A stretch of DNA of 35,969 nt from Clostridiales bacterium (GCA_017958365.1 JAGDCV010000070.1:1-35969), one strand, 5' to 3'; positions 14,821-25,548 are shown, numbered from the stretch's first letter. Made by a program: numbers and translations. The notes: generated by a model from the letters alone, not told the origin.

Positions 14821-16021
14821 TAAAGAATTGATGTGGCTTGAGAATGCCGCGATAAGATATGTGACCTCAATGAACTATAAGACTAATGAACAGATAATAA
14901 GCACGGGACTTATAGTTGACGGCACGCCTCTGGTCATGGATGACCTTAAGCTCCTCTCGAAGGATCTCGATTCGGTTAAGGTAAGCGACAGGTCGAAGGA
15001 AGTCATAAGGGAAGTGATCAGGAATGAGGATAAAGTAAAACTTGAAGTAGAGAAGTATGTGTGGATGATAGAGCAGTACGGGATAAAACTCATACCGCGA
15101 ACGCACAGGGATTATCCGTATTCGTGGAAGAAGTTATCCGGCATGCCGCCATTGATATTTGCAAGGGGAGATACTTCGATCCTTTCCTCGATATCGGTAA
15201 ACGGTGCAGCCGCGATAGTGGGCTCACGTGATGCAAGCCGTTATGCGCTTTATGCGACGGGACAGTTCAGCGCAAAGCTAGCAGGCAAAGGCGTGGTCAT
15301 CGTGTCGGGATTAGCTCTCGGTACGGATCGTAAAGCACACGAGGCCTGCATTGAAGAAGGGGGGAAGACGGTAGCCATAACCGCAGGCGGATCCGATGTT
15401 GTTTATCCGTACCAGAATAAAGATCTGTACGAGAGGATAACGGAGAATGGAGTTCTGATAACTGAGCTTCCCCCGGGACAGGAAGTGATGAAGCAGTATT
15501 TCCCGTCCCGTAACCGCCTCATATCAGCACTGTCTGATGTATGTCTTATCATGGAGGCCGGAATGTACAGCGGTACTCTTCATACTGCATCATTTGCAGG
15601 GAACCAGGGTAAGGATGTGTTTGTCTTGCCAAACAGCATTTACTCCGATAACAGCCTCGGGGGCCTTCTTCTGCTTCGTGACGGAGCCGAGGTCCTTATC
15701 GATGTGCAAAGTGTTTATGAGAGGATACTTCAGGTCGTCGACAGCAGAAGGGCAGATCTTGAGGATATGAATTCGGAGGCAGGTACCGGTATCACTGAGT
15801 TAAGATGCCGTGTTAAGAATGATCCCGAATCGCTGTCAGAAGACGACTGGAAGGCGGTGGTATGCGATGAGATATCTGAAAGACCGAAGAACATAGATGA
15901 CCTTTGCATCAGTCTCGGAATACCTATCTCATATCTTTCATCTCTCGTTACGATGCTTGAGACAGAAGGAAGGATAGCCAACGAGAAGGGCAAATATGTT
16001 TTGACAATTCGTAAGGGTTAA
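14813..16021 (+). CDS. dprA: DNA-processing protein DprA (DNA recombination mediator)
   Basis: A 402-residue DprA, which binds incoming single-stranded DNA and loads RecA during transformation. The Rossmann core begins at about residue 135 (AAIVGSRDASRYALYA) and includes VIVSGLALGTDRKAHEACIE, the ssDNA-binding segment FPSRNRLISALS, and MEAGMYSGTLHTASFAGNQG. The segment usually reading PG...GtN.LI..GA is PNSIYSDNSLGGLLLLRDGA here, so the GTN is lost. A C-terminal winged-helix (ERPKNIDDLCISLGIPISYL) closes the protein. The GTG at 14813 overlaps yifB by 8 bases and has AGGAAGGGGG upstream. The next in-frame ATG (14831) is too far from that SD. The topA promoter is embedded in its 3' end. Confidence 0.93.
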   Translation: MDSKELMWLENAAIRYVTSMNYKTNEQIISTGLIVDGTPLVMDDLKLLSKDLDSVKVSDRSKEVIREVIRNEDKVKLEVEKYVWMIEQYGIKLIPRTHRDYPYSWKKLSGMPPLIFARGDTSILSSISVNGAAAIVGSRDASRYALYATGQFSAKLAGKGVVIVSGLALGTDRKAHEACIEEGGKTVAITAGGSDVVYPYQNKDLYERITENGVLITELPPGQEVMKQYFPSRNRLISALSDVCLIMEAGMYSGTLHTASFAGNQGKDVFVLPNSIYSDNSLGGLLLLRDGAEVLIDVQSVYERILQVVDSRRADLEDMNSEAGTGITELRCRVKNDPESLSEDDWKAVVCDEISERPKNIDDLCISLGIPISYLSSLVTMLETEGRIANEKGKYVLTIRKG

Positions 16022-16029
16022 TCTATAGT
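16001..16029 (+). promoter_or_regulatory. topA promoter inside the dprA 3' end
   Basis: TTGACA (16001-16006), a 17-bp spacer and TATAGT (16024-16029) form a near-consensus housekeeping promoter, with the -35 still within the dprA coding sequence. The predicted transcript start is near 16036, giving about 30 nt of leader before topA. Confidence 0.8.
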
Positions 16030-16065
16030 AAAAAACCGAAGAATAGAAAGCGGTGAATTGAAAAG

Positions 16066-18213
16066 ATGGGAAAAAATCTCGTAATTGTTGAGTCTCCGGC
16101 TAAGGCGAAGACTATCGAGAGATATCTTGGACAAGATTATAAGGTAACTGCAACGGTAGGTCATTTCAGAGATCTTCCGGATAAGACTTTGGGCGTAAAT
16201 GTTGATAACGATTTTAAGCCCTTATATATAGATAAGAATGTAAAAGTAAAAAAAGAGCTGATAGCTCTCGCCGAGAAGTCTGACTTCGTCTATATCGCAA
16301 CCGACCCTGACCGCGAGGGAGAAGCGATTGCATGGCATGTTGCCAAGACTTTGAAGATAGACCCGGCTTCCAAGTGCCGTGTTACTTTTAACGAGATCAC
16401 GAAGAAGGCTGTCCTTGAGGCTATCGATGCACCGAGGACTATCGACATGGATCTTGTTAATGCTCAGCAGGCCCGCCGTATCCTCGACAGACTCGTAGGC
16501 TATGAGTTAAGTCCTCTTCTTTGCAAGAAGATTAGAACAGGTTTATCCGCAGGTCGAGTACAGTCTGTTGTCACGAGAATGGTAATGGATAAGGATGCCG
16601 AGATCGAAGCTTTCATTCCCGAGGATTACTGGAACTTAAGTGCAGAAGTAACTCCCGGTGCGAAGAAGGATTCCTTTGTCGTCAAGTACTACGGCACTAA
16701 GGAAGGTAACGATATAGTTAAGCCCGATGGCGGACGCATATCAGATGAGAAGACAGCCGAGAGGATCTTTAATAACATTAAGGATAATGACTTTACTGCC
16801 GTAACGGTAAAGAAGGGAAAGGGTTCAAGAAAGCCTGCTCCTCCGTTTACCACATCCACGATGCAGCAGGAGGCATCAAGAAGGATCGGATTTACGACCA
16901 GAACTACCACAAGAGTTGCACAGCAGCTTTACGAAGGTGTCAATATCGCAGGTCAGGGACAGACGGCTCTCGTAACTTACATAAGAACAGACTCCGTCCG
17001 TGTATCCGAGGAAGCGGTTACAGCTTCTCACGGTCTTATCGCCAAGCAGTACGGTTCCAATTATGTCTGCCCTTATAAGAGACAGTATAAGAACAGGAAC
17101 TCATCTCAGGATGCACATGAGGCCATAAGACCTTCTCACTTTGATCTTGATCCCGAGTCGGTTAAGTCTTCACTTACCAACGAGCAGTACAAGCTTTATA
17201 AGCTTATCTGGGAGAGATTCCTGGCATCGCAGATGGCTGATGCGGTTACCAATACCGTCAGCATTGATGCCGAGTGCAATAGCGATATCTTCAGGGCAAC
17301 AGGCGAGACGGTAGTATTCCCGGGATTCCTCGCAGCTTACGGAGACATCAAGAGCGATAAGAATGCTGACGACGGCAAGGCTATCCTTCCTGATATCGAG
17401 GAGGGACAGACTCTTAAGAACTTAGGTGCCAAGTGCGAAGCCAAGCAGACTTTGCCTCCCGCACACTATAACGAAGCTTCTCTTATCAAGGCCATGGAGG
17501 AATTCGGAATCGGAAGACCTTCCACTTATTCAAAGACAATCACTACGGTGCTTGACCGTAAGTATGTTGATAAGGACGGAAAGAACCTTCTTATCACTGA
17601 CCTCGGTAAGCTTGTAACCGTTATGCTCGAAGAGAACTTTAACGAGATCGTTGACGTATCTTTCACCGCTGATATGGAAGACAGACTCGATAACGTCGAG
17701 ATGGGTAAGAAGGACTGGGTTGCTCTGCTTAAGGAGTTCTATCCCGAGTTCCACGAGAAGATCAAGACTGCCGATGCCAACATCGAGAAGATCAAGGTTG
17801 AAGACGTCAAGACAGGTGAGAAGTGTCCTGACTGCGGCGGAGACCTTGTCATCAAGGACGGAAGAAACGGTAAGTTCATCGCATGTTCGAATTACCCTGA
17901 CTGCAGATATACAAGAAACATCGAAGTTCAGGCCAAGAGTAAGTGTCCTTTGTGCGGATCGGGACTCCTCGTTAAGAAGACCATAAAGAACAGAAAGACT
18001 TTCTATGTATGTGACAAGAAGGGTTCCGACCCCGACTGCAAGTTCATCTCATGGGATCTTCCCATGGATGACAGAAAGTGTGAAGTCTGCGGTTCTTACA
18101 TGGTGCTTCACAGATTCAGGGGCAAGATGTATCCGAGATGCGCTAACGAGGACTGTGAGTCGCGTAAGACTCGTAAGAAGTCCGATAAAGACGGTGAGTC
18201 TAAGGATGAGTGA
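16066..18213 (+). CDS. topA: DNA topoisomerase I (type IA)
   Basis: A 715-residue type IA topoisomerase that relaxes negative supercoils. The TOPRIM domain at the N-terminus (KNLVIVESPAKAKTIERYLG, with VGHFRDLPD and DPDREGEAIAWH) carries the acidic metal-binding residues. The catalytic Tyr305 lies in LVTYIRTDSVRVS. The C-terminus has three Cys4 zinc-ribbon units: CPDCGG...CSNYPDC, CPLCGS...CDKKGSDPDC and CEVCGS...CANEDC. The tail is Lys- and Asp-rich. The SD before ATG 16066 is weak (GAAAAG), although the promoter is near-consensus. The stop overlaps trmFO by 8 bases, the same neighbour as in many Bacillota. Confidence 0.97.
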   Translation: MGKNLVIVESPAKAKTIERYLGQDYKVTATVGHFRDLPDKTLGVNVDNDFKPLYIDKNVKVKKELIALAEKSDFVYIATDPDREGEAIAWHVAKTLKIDPASKCRVTFNEITKKAVLEAIDAPRTIDMDLVNAQQARRILDRLVGYELSPLLCKKIRTGLSAGRVQSVVTRMVMDKDAEIEAFIPEDYWNLSAEVTPGAKKDSFVVKYYGTKEGNDIVKPDGGRISDEKTAERIFNNIKDNDFTAVTVKKGKGSRKPAPPFTTSTMQQEASRRIGFTTRTTTRVAQQLYEGVNIAGQGQTALVTYIRTDSVRVSEEAVTASHGLIAKQYGSNYVCPYKRQYKNRNSSQDAHEAIRPSHFDLDPESVKSSLTNEQYKLYKLIWERFLASQMADAVTNTVSIDAECNSDIFRATGETVVFPGFLAAYGDIKSDKNADDGKAILPDIEEGQTLKNLGAKCEAKQTLPPAHYNEASLIKAMEEFGIGRPSTYSKTITTVLDRKYVDKDGKNLLITDLGKLVTVMLEENFNEIVDVSFTADMEDRLDNVEMGKKDWVALLKEFYPEFHEKIKTADANIEKIKVEDVKTGEKCPDCGGDLVIKDGRNGKFIACSNYPDCRYTRNIEVQAKSKCPLCGSGLLVKKTIKNRKTFYVCDKKGSDPDCKFISWDLPMDDRKCEVCGSYMVLHRFRGKMYPRCANEDCESRKTRKKSDKDGESKDE

Positions 18214-19552
18214 TCGTAAAGACAGGATTACAGTTATAGGAGCCGGCCTCGCGGGATGTGAGGCTGCTTTTTTAATTTCGCGCATGGGGATTAAGGTCGA
18301 TCTTTATGAGATGAAGCTTGTGCGTAAAAGTCCCGCGCATAAGAGTGATCTGTTCGCTGAACTTGTCTGCAGTAACTCGTTAAGAGCTGCATCTATAACT
18401 AATGCCGTAGGTCTTCTTAAGGAAGAGTTAAGGCGCATGGGTTCTCTTGTCATGGAGGCTGCGGATAAGGCGGAGGTGCCTGCAGGAGGCGCTTTGGCCG
18501 TCGACCGCGAGGAGTTCTCAGGGTACATTACGGATAAGATTAAGAATGATCCTCTCATCAACATAATAAGTGAAGAAGTAGATAAGATACCCGAGGACGG
18601 CATTGTTATCATCGCTACGGGGCCTCTTACTGACGGTAAGTTCTACGATGAGATCATGAACATGATCGGAAACGAGGACCTTCATTTCTTTGATGCGGCA
18701 GCTCCGATCGTATCGTTCGATTCCATTGACATGAATAAGGCTTTCAGGCAGTCGCGTTACGGCAAGGGCGGAAACGACTACATCAACTGCCCGATGAATG
18801 AGGAAGAATACAAGGCGTTTTATAACGAGTTGATAACGGCGCAGAAGGCAGATGTCCACGGCGGAATCGATAAGATAAATGTCTTTGAAGGATGCATGCC
18901 TATCGAGGTGATGGCTTCAAGGGGAGAGGACACGATGAGGTTCGGTCCGTTAAAGCCCGTAGGTCTTACTGACCCAAACACAGGCAAGGAACCGTATGCC
19001 TGCCTTCAGTTAAGACAGGATGACCGTGCCTCCACCATGTATAATCTCGTGGGATTTCAGACAAGACTTAAGTTTGGTGAGCAGAAGCGTGTCTTCGGCA
19101 TGATACCGGGTCTTGAGAATGCGGAGTTCCTTAGGTACGGTGTCATGCACAGGAATACTTATATCAACTCTCCCGCACTTTTAAACAGCGACTACAGCAT
19201 GAGGGAGAAGCCGAGGGTGTTTTTCGCAGGGCAGATAACCGGTGTCGAAGGTTACATCGAATCTGCGGCGTCGGGCTTCCTTGCAGGTTTTTATGCCGCC
19301 ATGCGTTATAAGGACGTAACTCACGAATTCGTTCCTGATAATGAGACCGTGATCGGCGCCATGGCATGTTACGTCTCGGATGCATCCGTAAAGAAGTTCG
19401 TTCCAATGAACGCGAACTTCGGCATAGTGGCTCCCATGCCGGGAAGATTTAAGGGGAAGACCGCGAAGCAGGACAAAAATGCAGCCATAGCAGAGCGCTC
19501 CCTTGCGAAAATTGATGCTTTTAGCGATATAATCAAAGATATGACTGTTTAA
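18206..19552 (+). CDS. trmFO: Folate/FAD-dependent tRNA m5U54 methyltransferase TrmFO
   Basis: A 448-residue flavoprotein that makes ribothymidine at position 54 of tRNA using methylenetetrahydrofolate. The N-terminal FAD-binding loop is VIGAGLAGCEAA. Family signatures follow: DLFAELVCSNSLRA, GLLKEELRRMGS, VPAGGALAVDREEF, IIATGPLTD, FEGCMPIEVMASRG (with the catalytic Cys), GPLKPVGL and MIPGLENAEFLRYGVMHRNT. The ATG at 18206 overlaps the topA stop by 8 bases and gives the usual N-terminus; a longer frame upstream is topA in another frame. The length is standard. The gene is translationally coupled to topA and followed after 13 bases by an unrelated membrane protein gene. Confidence 0.97.
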   Translation: MSDRKDRITVIGAGLAGCEAAFLISRMGIKVDLYEMKLVRKSPAHKSDLFAELVCSNSLRAASITNAVGLLKEELRRMGSLVMEAADKAEVPAGGALAVDREEFSGYITDKIKNDPLINIISEEVDKIPEDGIVIIATGPLTDGKFYDEIMNMIGNEDLHFFDAAAPIVSFDSIDMNKAFRQSRYGKGGNDYINCPMNEEEYKAFYNELITAQKADVHGGIDKINVFEGCMPIEVMASRGEDTMRFGPLKPVGLTDPNTGKEPYACLQLRQDDRASTMYNLVGFQTRLKFGEQKRVFGMIPGLENAEFLRYGVMHRNTYINSPALLNSDYSMREKPRVFFAGQITGVEGYIESAASGFLAGFYAAMRYKDVTHEFVPDNETVIGAMACYVSDASVKKFVPMNANFGIVAPMPGRFKGKTAKQDKNAAIAERSLAKIDAFSDIIKDMTV

Positions 19553-19565
19553 GAAGGAGATTCTG

Positions 19566-20546
19566 ATGAATCTGAAGAAAGTACCCAAGCAAGACTACGA
19601 GCCCGAACAGCACGGTCCCGTTTTTAATTATCTGTATTCACTCAAGACTCATTTCCTGACGATGATGTCGGTGAATTTTCTTTTCCTTGTATTTAATATC
19701 CCGATGATGCTTGTTGCATTCGGGTTTGTACTTGTGTTCCTGCCTTACATGAATGATGTTTTTGTTCCTACGACTTTTGCACAGTTCATGTACGATTCAG
19801 GAGTCGTAGGTAATGAAACGATAAATGATGTCGGTTCGGAAGCTGCTTTCCAGATCTACTATCTTATCGTTCTGTTCTGCGTCATGCTTCTTCTTGGAAG
19901 CACGCTCCTTGTTATCGGACCTTTCCAGGCTGGCTTTGCCCAGATCTACAGAAACTTCTACAGACAGGAAGGTGTATTCCTGTTTAACGACTTTAAGGAA
20001 GGCGTCAAGAATAACTGGAAGCAATCCCTGGGCGCTTCCATAATCTCATTCGTGTTTACGACGATAGATCTTCTCTCGATCGGTTTTTACCTTAATCTTG
20101 GAACAAGGTTTGGTACCGTCGCGGCTACCGTCTTTGTGCTTTTGTTCTTCATCTTCATAGTAATTCAGAACATGGTCTATACGATGATCGTATCCCGTGA
20201 GATATCTTTGCCCAAGATATATAAGAATGCATTCCTGTTCTTCCTCATGAAGTTCGGACCGTGCATGGGACTTATATTCCTTCTCATCGTTATGCTCATC
20301 GTCATTCCTGCGATGCTCATGGTAACGACCACTTACTTCGCGTATGCACTCGTTGTCATCTACTACCTCACTCTGGTGTTCGGTATCATCCAGTATGCTT
20401 TCGCATTCTTTACGGGGGAACTCATCAGGGAATACATCGAGCCTTTAAGTCCGACTCCGGTTCCCGAGGAAGATGAGTTGTATGATGAAGACGAGTCAGA
20501 AGATGAGTCTGAAGAAAAGATAGAAGAGGAGGAAGATGGAGAGTAG
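19566..20546 (+). CDS. DUF624/YesL-like polytopic membrane protein with acidic tail
   Basis: A 326-residue membrane protein with about six hydrophobic segments (near residues 33-62, 93-122, 157-178, 183-208, 220-250, 257-285). The central part (GPFQAGFAQIYRNFYRQEGV, then FNDFKEGVKNNWKQSLGASI) resembles the DUF624/YesL family, where an FF...FK.N motif follows the third helix. The last ~30 residues are almost wholly acidic (DEDESEDESEEKIEEEE) and probably cytoplasmic. A good SD (AAGGAG) precedes the ATG at 19566. Its final 11 bases overlap the start of the PP2C gene, so the two are made together. The function of DUF624 proteins is not established. Here it could be a membrane partner or sensor for the phosphatase. 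Confidence 0.72.
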   Translation: MNLKKVPKQDYEPEQHGPVFNYLYSLKTHFLTMMSVNFLFLVFNIPMMLVAFGFVLVFLPYMNDVFVPTTFAQFMYDSGVVGNETINDVGSEAAFQIYYLIVLFCVMLLLGSTLLVIGPFQAGFAQIYRNFYRQEGVFLFNDFKEGVKNNWKQSLGASIISFVFTTIDLLSIGFYLNLGTRFGTVAATVFVLLFFIFIVIQNMVYTMIVSREISLPKIYKNAFLFFLMKFGPCMGLIFLLIVMLIVIPAMLMVTTTYFAYALVVIYYLTLVFGIIQYAFAFFTGELIREYIEPLSPTPVPEEDELYDEDESEDESEEKIEEEEDGE

Positions 20547-21417
20547 ACTCAACGATCTTCCTCAGCTCCAGGGTGCAGTTACTATTGCCCTGGTGCTCCT
20601 GGTGGTGGCGGTAACCGCTTTTATCGGCATCGCCATTGTTTATGCGAGAAAGAAGAAGACCAGCCACGGCGATGATTCAGAATTATCCATAGGCTGCGCT
20701 TACTTTATCGAAGTCGGGAACCGTCCGTCCCAGCAGGATTCATTATTCGTTTCTCCTTTGGATGAATACCGTAAGTTCGGCATCACGGCTGTTGTTGCCG
20801 ACGGCATGGGAGGAATGGAATACGGCGGTGAGATCTCCGAGAAGATAGTAAAGCACATCGAGCAGATGTGTCCGATGTCTTTCTTCGCGACTGAACAGAA
20901 CGCGGATGAGATCAGGCGTTTATCGAATGATCTTTATGACGAATATAAACTGTCAGGCGGATCGACTCTTGCCATGATCCAGATAACGGGTCACTTCATG
21001 AACTACTACAGTGTGGGCGACTCCGACATAATCCTCATAAGAGACGGCACGCCGACTATCCTTAATCCCAGACAAAACTACATGACGCTTCTCATAAAGT
21101 CTTTGACTCGCAACAATAAGCAGACACAGACTGCTTACACTAATTCAAAGTCGAGAGCGCTTATCGATTTCATGGGAAACCAGAATCCTCATGTCATCTA
21201 TACCAAGAAACCCATGAGGATATTTGACGGTGATGTGATCATAGTAAGTTCTGACGGACTTACGGATGCCGTTTCCTTAAGACACATTCCCAATTATCTT
21301 AAGGAAACTGCCTCAGGAACGGCAGCTGCCCTTAAGCGTGCGGTTGCAACACGTAACCGTCCCAAGCAGGATAACTATACCGGGATAATCTTCTCGATAA
21401 AGAGGAGTCTCATATGA
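20536..21417 (+). CDS. Membrane-anchored PP2C-family Ser/Thr phosphatase
   Basis: A 293-residue protein with one N-terminal membrane helix (about residues 14-36), a short basic stop-transfer (ARKKK), and a cytoplasmic PP2C domain. Metal-binding and signature residues are present: NRPSQQDS (D68), VADGMGG (D89, G90), GGSTL, YSVGDSD, VSSDGLTD (D240, D244) and QDNYTG (D279). It should therefore be an active Mn2+/Mg2+-dependent phosphoprotein phosphatase. The start overlaps the preceding membrane-protein gene, and its stop overlaps the next gene as ATGA. PP2C genes in Bacillota usually sit beside a Hanks-type kinase; no kinase gene is visible here. Substrate unknown. Confidence 0.88.
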   Translation: MESRLNDLPQLQGAVTIALVLLVVAVTAFIGIAIVYARKKKTSHGDDSELSIGCAYFIEVGNRPSQQDSLFVSPLDEYRKFGITAVVADGMGGMEYGGEISEKIVKHIEQMCPMSFFATEQNADEIRRLSNDLYDEYKLSGGSTLAMIQITGHFMNYYSVGDSDIILIRDGTPTILNPRQNYMTLLIKSLTRNNKQTQTAYTNSKSRALIDFMGNQNPHVIYTKKPMRIFDGDVIIVSSDGLTDAVSLRHIPNYLKETASGTAAALKRAVATRNRPKQDNYTGIIFSIKRSLI

Positions 21418-21974
21418 TCGAGAACTATATCCTGATGCACAAGGGCGGTCAGGAAGAGTACCGCGATAACATCTTCGTTAACTACTCGTCAGCATTGACG
21501 ATGGCACTTCTTTATCTTCCGTCAGAGACGGACTTCTCGGTTACTGATGAGGCTTCTGTAGCCGCTTTGGTTCAGGGAAGTTCGAAGATGGAATTTAAGG
21601 CTCTGTCAGAATCTATCTATCCCATACTTACCGAACTTAAGAATTACATGCTTATCAGGATCGACGATAAAGCCATTAATATCGAAAGACACGGTAAGGT
21701 ATATGCCTATATCGTTCAAAACGGTGAACTTAAGATGCTTCCTAACGGTCTGACGTCACTTGAAGACGAGGACAGGGTAATCTGCTGCACGGGTGAATTC
21801 ACAAGATATCTTAACGATATTGCCATTTTATCCGATGCAGTGTCTTCAGATAGTGCAGAAGAATGGATGGATAACTTAGTTTGCCGCATTTCTGACAAAA
21901 ATAGACTCTCCGAAGGTAACCTAACTGCTGTTACAATGATCGTAAGATCAAACGATGTAATTAGACTTGCGTAA
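21414..21974 (+). CDS. Probable degenerate PP2C-like protein
   Basis: A 186-residue soluble protein whose start overlaps the PP2C stop by four bases (ATGA). Several segments align by eye with PP2C landmarks. EEYRDNIFV sits where the first Asp-containing strand would be, RHGKVYAYIVQNGELKMLPN resembles the VGDS-strand region, LEDEDRVICCTGEFTRYLND resembles the L..GD.ll.SDGl segment, and GNLTAVTMIVRS resembles the DN.T.iv end. The metal-binding Asp residues are replaced (TGE for SDG, GN for DN), and the DGMGG motif is missing. It may be a pseudophosphatase regulating the active enzyme beside it. The relation is weak enough that a novel fold cannot be excluded. Confidence 0.5.
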   Translation: MIENYILMHKGGQEEYRDNIFVNYSSALTMALLYLPSETDFSVTDEASVAALVQGSSKMEFKALSESIYPILTELKNYMLIRIDDKAINIERHGKVYAYIVQNGELKMLPNGLTSLEDEDRVICCTGEFTRYLNDIAILSDAVSSDSAEEWMDNLVCRISDKNRLSEGNLTAVTMIVRSNDVIRLA

Positions 21975-21985
21975 GTAATTACTTA
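21972..21985 (+). promoter_or_regulatory. Perfect 14-bp palindrome before the 22000 gene
   Basis: TAAGTAATTACTTA includes the stop codon of the previous gene and is followed at once by the SD AAGGAGAGAGG. As RNA it could form a 5-bp stem with an AATT loop beside the SD. As DNA it could be a dimer-binding site. Confidence 0.35.
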
Positions 21986-21999
21986 AGGAGAGAGGATTA

Positions 22000-22437
22000 A
22001 TGTTCAGAAAAGAAGATACCGTCATCGATATCATAAGGATCGTTTGCCTTGTTATGGCAATCGCACTGTTCCTGCCTGCTGCAGTTGCCAAGTACGGCAT
22101 CATTGCATACTGGTCATCCATCATAAATACCGTTCCCGGTGTATTGGCACTCATCAGCATCGTTGTTTCATTCTTTGTCGTGGATAAAGAGAACGTGGTC
22201 TTTTCTCTGGTTCCCATAGTATCAGTAGTATTCTCGGGACTTGCGCTTATATACAAGATAGATGTCTTTACTGACAATATGTATGAGAAGTATTTAAGCG
22301 ATGATTACTTTAACAGGTATGAGTTCACGGTTGTTATGGGCTATGGTGCGTATATCCTGATACTTGCTTTGATAGTCATGCTGCTTTGTACCATATACCT
22401 TGCAGCTTTAAGACTTGCTAGTCAGAAAAACTACTGA
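22000..22437 (+). CDS. Small four-helix membrane protein of unknown function
   Basis: A 145-residue protein with four predicted membrane helices at about residues 10-29, 36-56, 64-84 and 112-137, with short connecting loops. It is not recognised as any named family. The SD (AAGGAGAGAGG) is good and the gene follows the degenerate PP2C gene by 25 bases, so it probably closes the same operon. Its stop TGA abuts the tgt stop on the other strand, forming TGATCA with no space for a terminator. It may be the membrane component of the phosphatase module, but nothing in the sequence proves this. Confidence 0.65.
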   Translation: MFRKEDTVIDIIRIVCLVMAIALFLPAAVAKYGIIAYWSSIINTVPGVLALISIVVSFFVVDKENVVFSLVPIVSVVFSGLALIYKIDVFTDNMYEKYLSDDYFNRYEFTVVMGYGAYILILALIVMLLCTIYLAALRLASQKNY

Positions 22438-24607
<2,170 letters not shown>

Positions 24608-24617
24608 AAGCCTTACG

Positions 24618-24646
24618 ATTATAACGAAAACACCACTTCGTTTGAA
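24618..24646 (-). promoter_or_regulatory. queA-tgt promoter
   Basis: On the minus strand, -10 TATAAT is at 24623-24618 and TTCAAA (24646-24641) stands at -35 with a 17-bp spacer. The -35 lies in the loop and stem of the upstream gene's terminator. The predicted start of transcription is only about 4 nt before the queA ATG. Confidence 0.55.
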
Positions 24647-24656
24647 GTGGTGTTTT
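24627..24656 (-). terminator. Intrinsic terminator of the DUF4214 gene
   Basis: AAAACACCACTTC (24627-24639), loop GTTT and GAAGTGGTGTTTT (24644-24656) form a perfect 13-bp hairpin with a U-run on either strand. It follows the stop of the DUF4214 gene (minus strand) by about 40 bases. Confidence 0.88.
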
Positions 24657-24693
24657 GCTTATCAGTTTATTCAAAAATGATTATCTTAATGTA

Positions 24694-25548
24694 TCAGAGT
24701 CCGTACAAAGCACAGAAGTTGTTCCACTCAGCTGACTGTGCGAAACCGCTTGCAACGTCCTGTCTGGAAGCTCCGTTGTTAAGAGCGTTTACCCAGTTGG
24801 CAAGACCCTGTGCATCAGGAGTTCTTCCGAGGAATGCCTGGTAGAGAACTGTTACGTACTGCTCGTTGTTAAGGTTTCTGCCTGTGAACTCAGCAGACTG
24901 GAGAATTGTAAGTGCAACGGAATCACGTGTGAATGTACCGTTCTTGATACCGTTTACCCAGTAATCTCTTCCTGCATCCTCAACGCCTCTTCCGAGGATG
25001 TTAACGTAAAGTCTGTCAACGAAGTCACCGAGAACTGCGTCTCTCAACATTGTGTAAGGGATGTTACGGTGTGAAGCATATACGGCTGCTACATGGTTTG
25101 CTGCATCAGCAGATACGCCTGTAACGCCCTGTCTGTTGGCACCGTTTGTTCCTACAACATGCTGATATGCATAATCGGGAGCAGCGCTTACGCCTCTAAG
25201 ATAAGCCTCTGCTACGGAAAGAGAGATCTTGATATTGTTGATCGCTGTGGAGTAATCGAGATCCTTATCTGACTCGAATGCCTGAAGACCGAGTGCACGT
25301 GCTGACTCGAGGGAGCCTCTTACGTCAAAAGGAAGCTCATCAGCATGCATCGAAAGGAAAGCACTTGCTGAATCGTAAAGATCGCACAACTCGTAGTAGA
25401 GCTGGTCGTTAACCTGACGTGATGCGGATACGACACCAACGTTGATAGCTGCGTTAGTCTTAGCAGATGTGAACGGAATCGCTACTGTTGCGATAGCAAC
25501 TGTCAGGATAACTGCTGTAACCTTGTTTCTTAAAACCAAACTTTTCAT
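24694..25548 (-). CDS. Secreted DUF4214 domain protein
   Basis: A 284-residue protein with a clear signal peptide (MKSLVLRNKVTAVILTVAIA, then a likely cut after TNA near residue 33). A helical N-terminal half (about 35-150) is not recognised. The C-terminal half holds two DUF4214 repeats: FVDRLYVNILGRGVEDAGRD...SAEF and YVTVLYQAFLGRTPDAQGLA...SAEW. DUF4214 repeats occur in secreted and surface-layer-associated proteins, and their role is unclear. The ATG at 25548 follows an excellent SD (GGAGGTGA at 5 bases), so it is chosen over the in-frame TTG at 25563. Strong ribosome binding and its own terminator suggest a well-expressed single gene. It has no sorting motif and ends in WNNFCALYGL. Confidence 0.88.
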   Translation of the reverse strand: MKSLVLRNKVTAVILTVAIATVAIPFTSAKTNAAINVGVVSASRQVNDQLYYELCDLYDSASAFLSMHADELPFDVRGSLESARALGLQAFESDKDLDYSTAINNIKISLSVAEAYLRGVSAAPDYAYQHVVGTNGANRQGVTGVSADAANHVAAVYASHRNIPYTMLRDAVLGDFVDRLYVNILGRGVEDAGRDYWVNGIKNGTFTRDSVALTILQSAEFTGRNLNNEQYVTVLYQAFLGRTPDAQGLANWVNALNNGASRQDVASGFAQSAEWNNFCALYGL

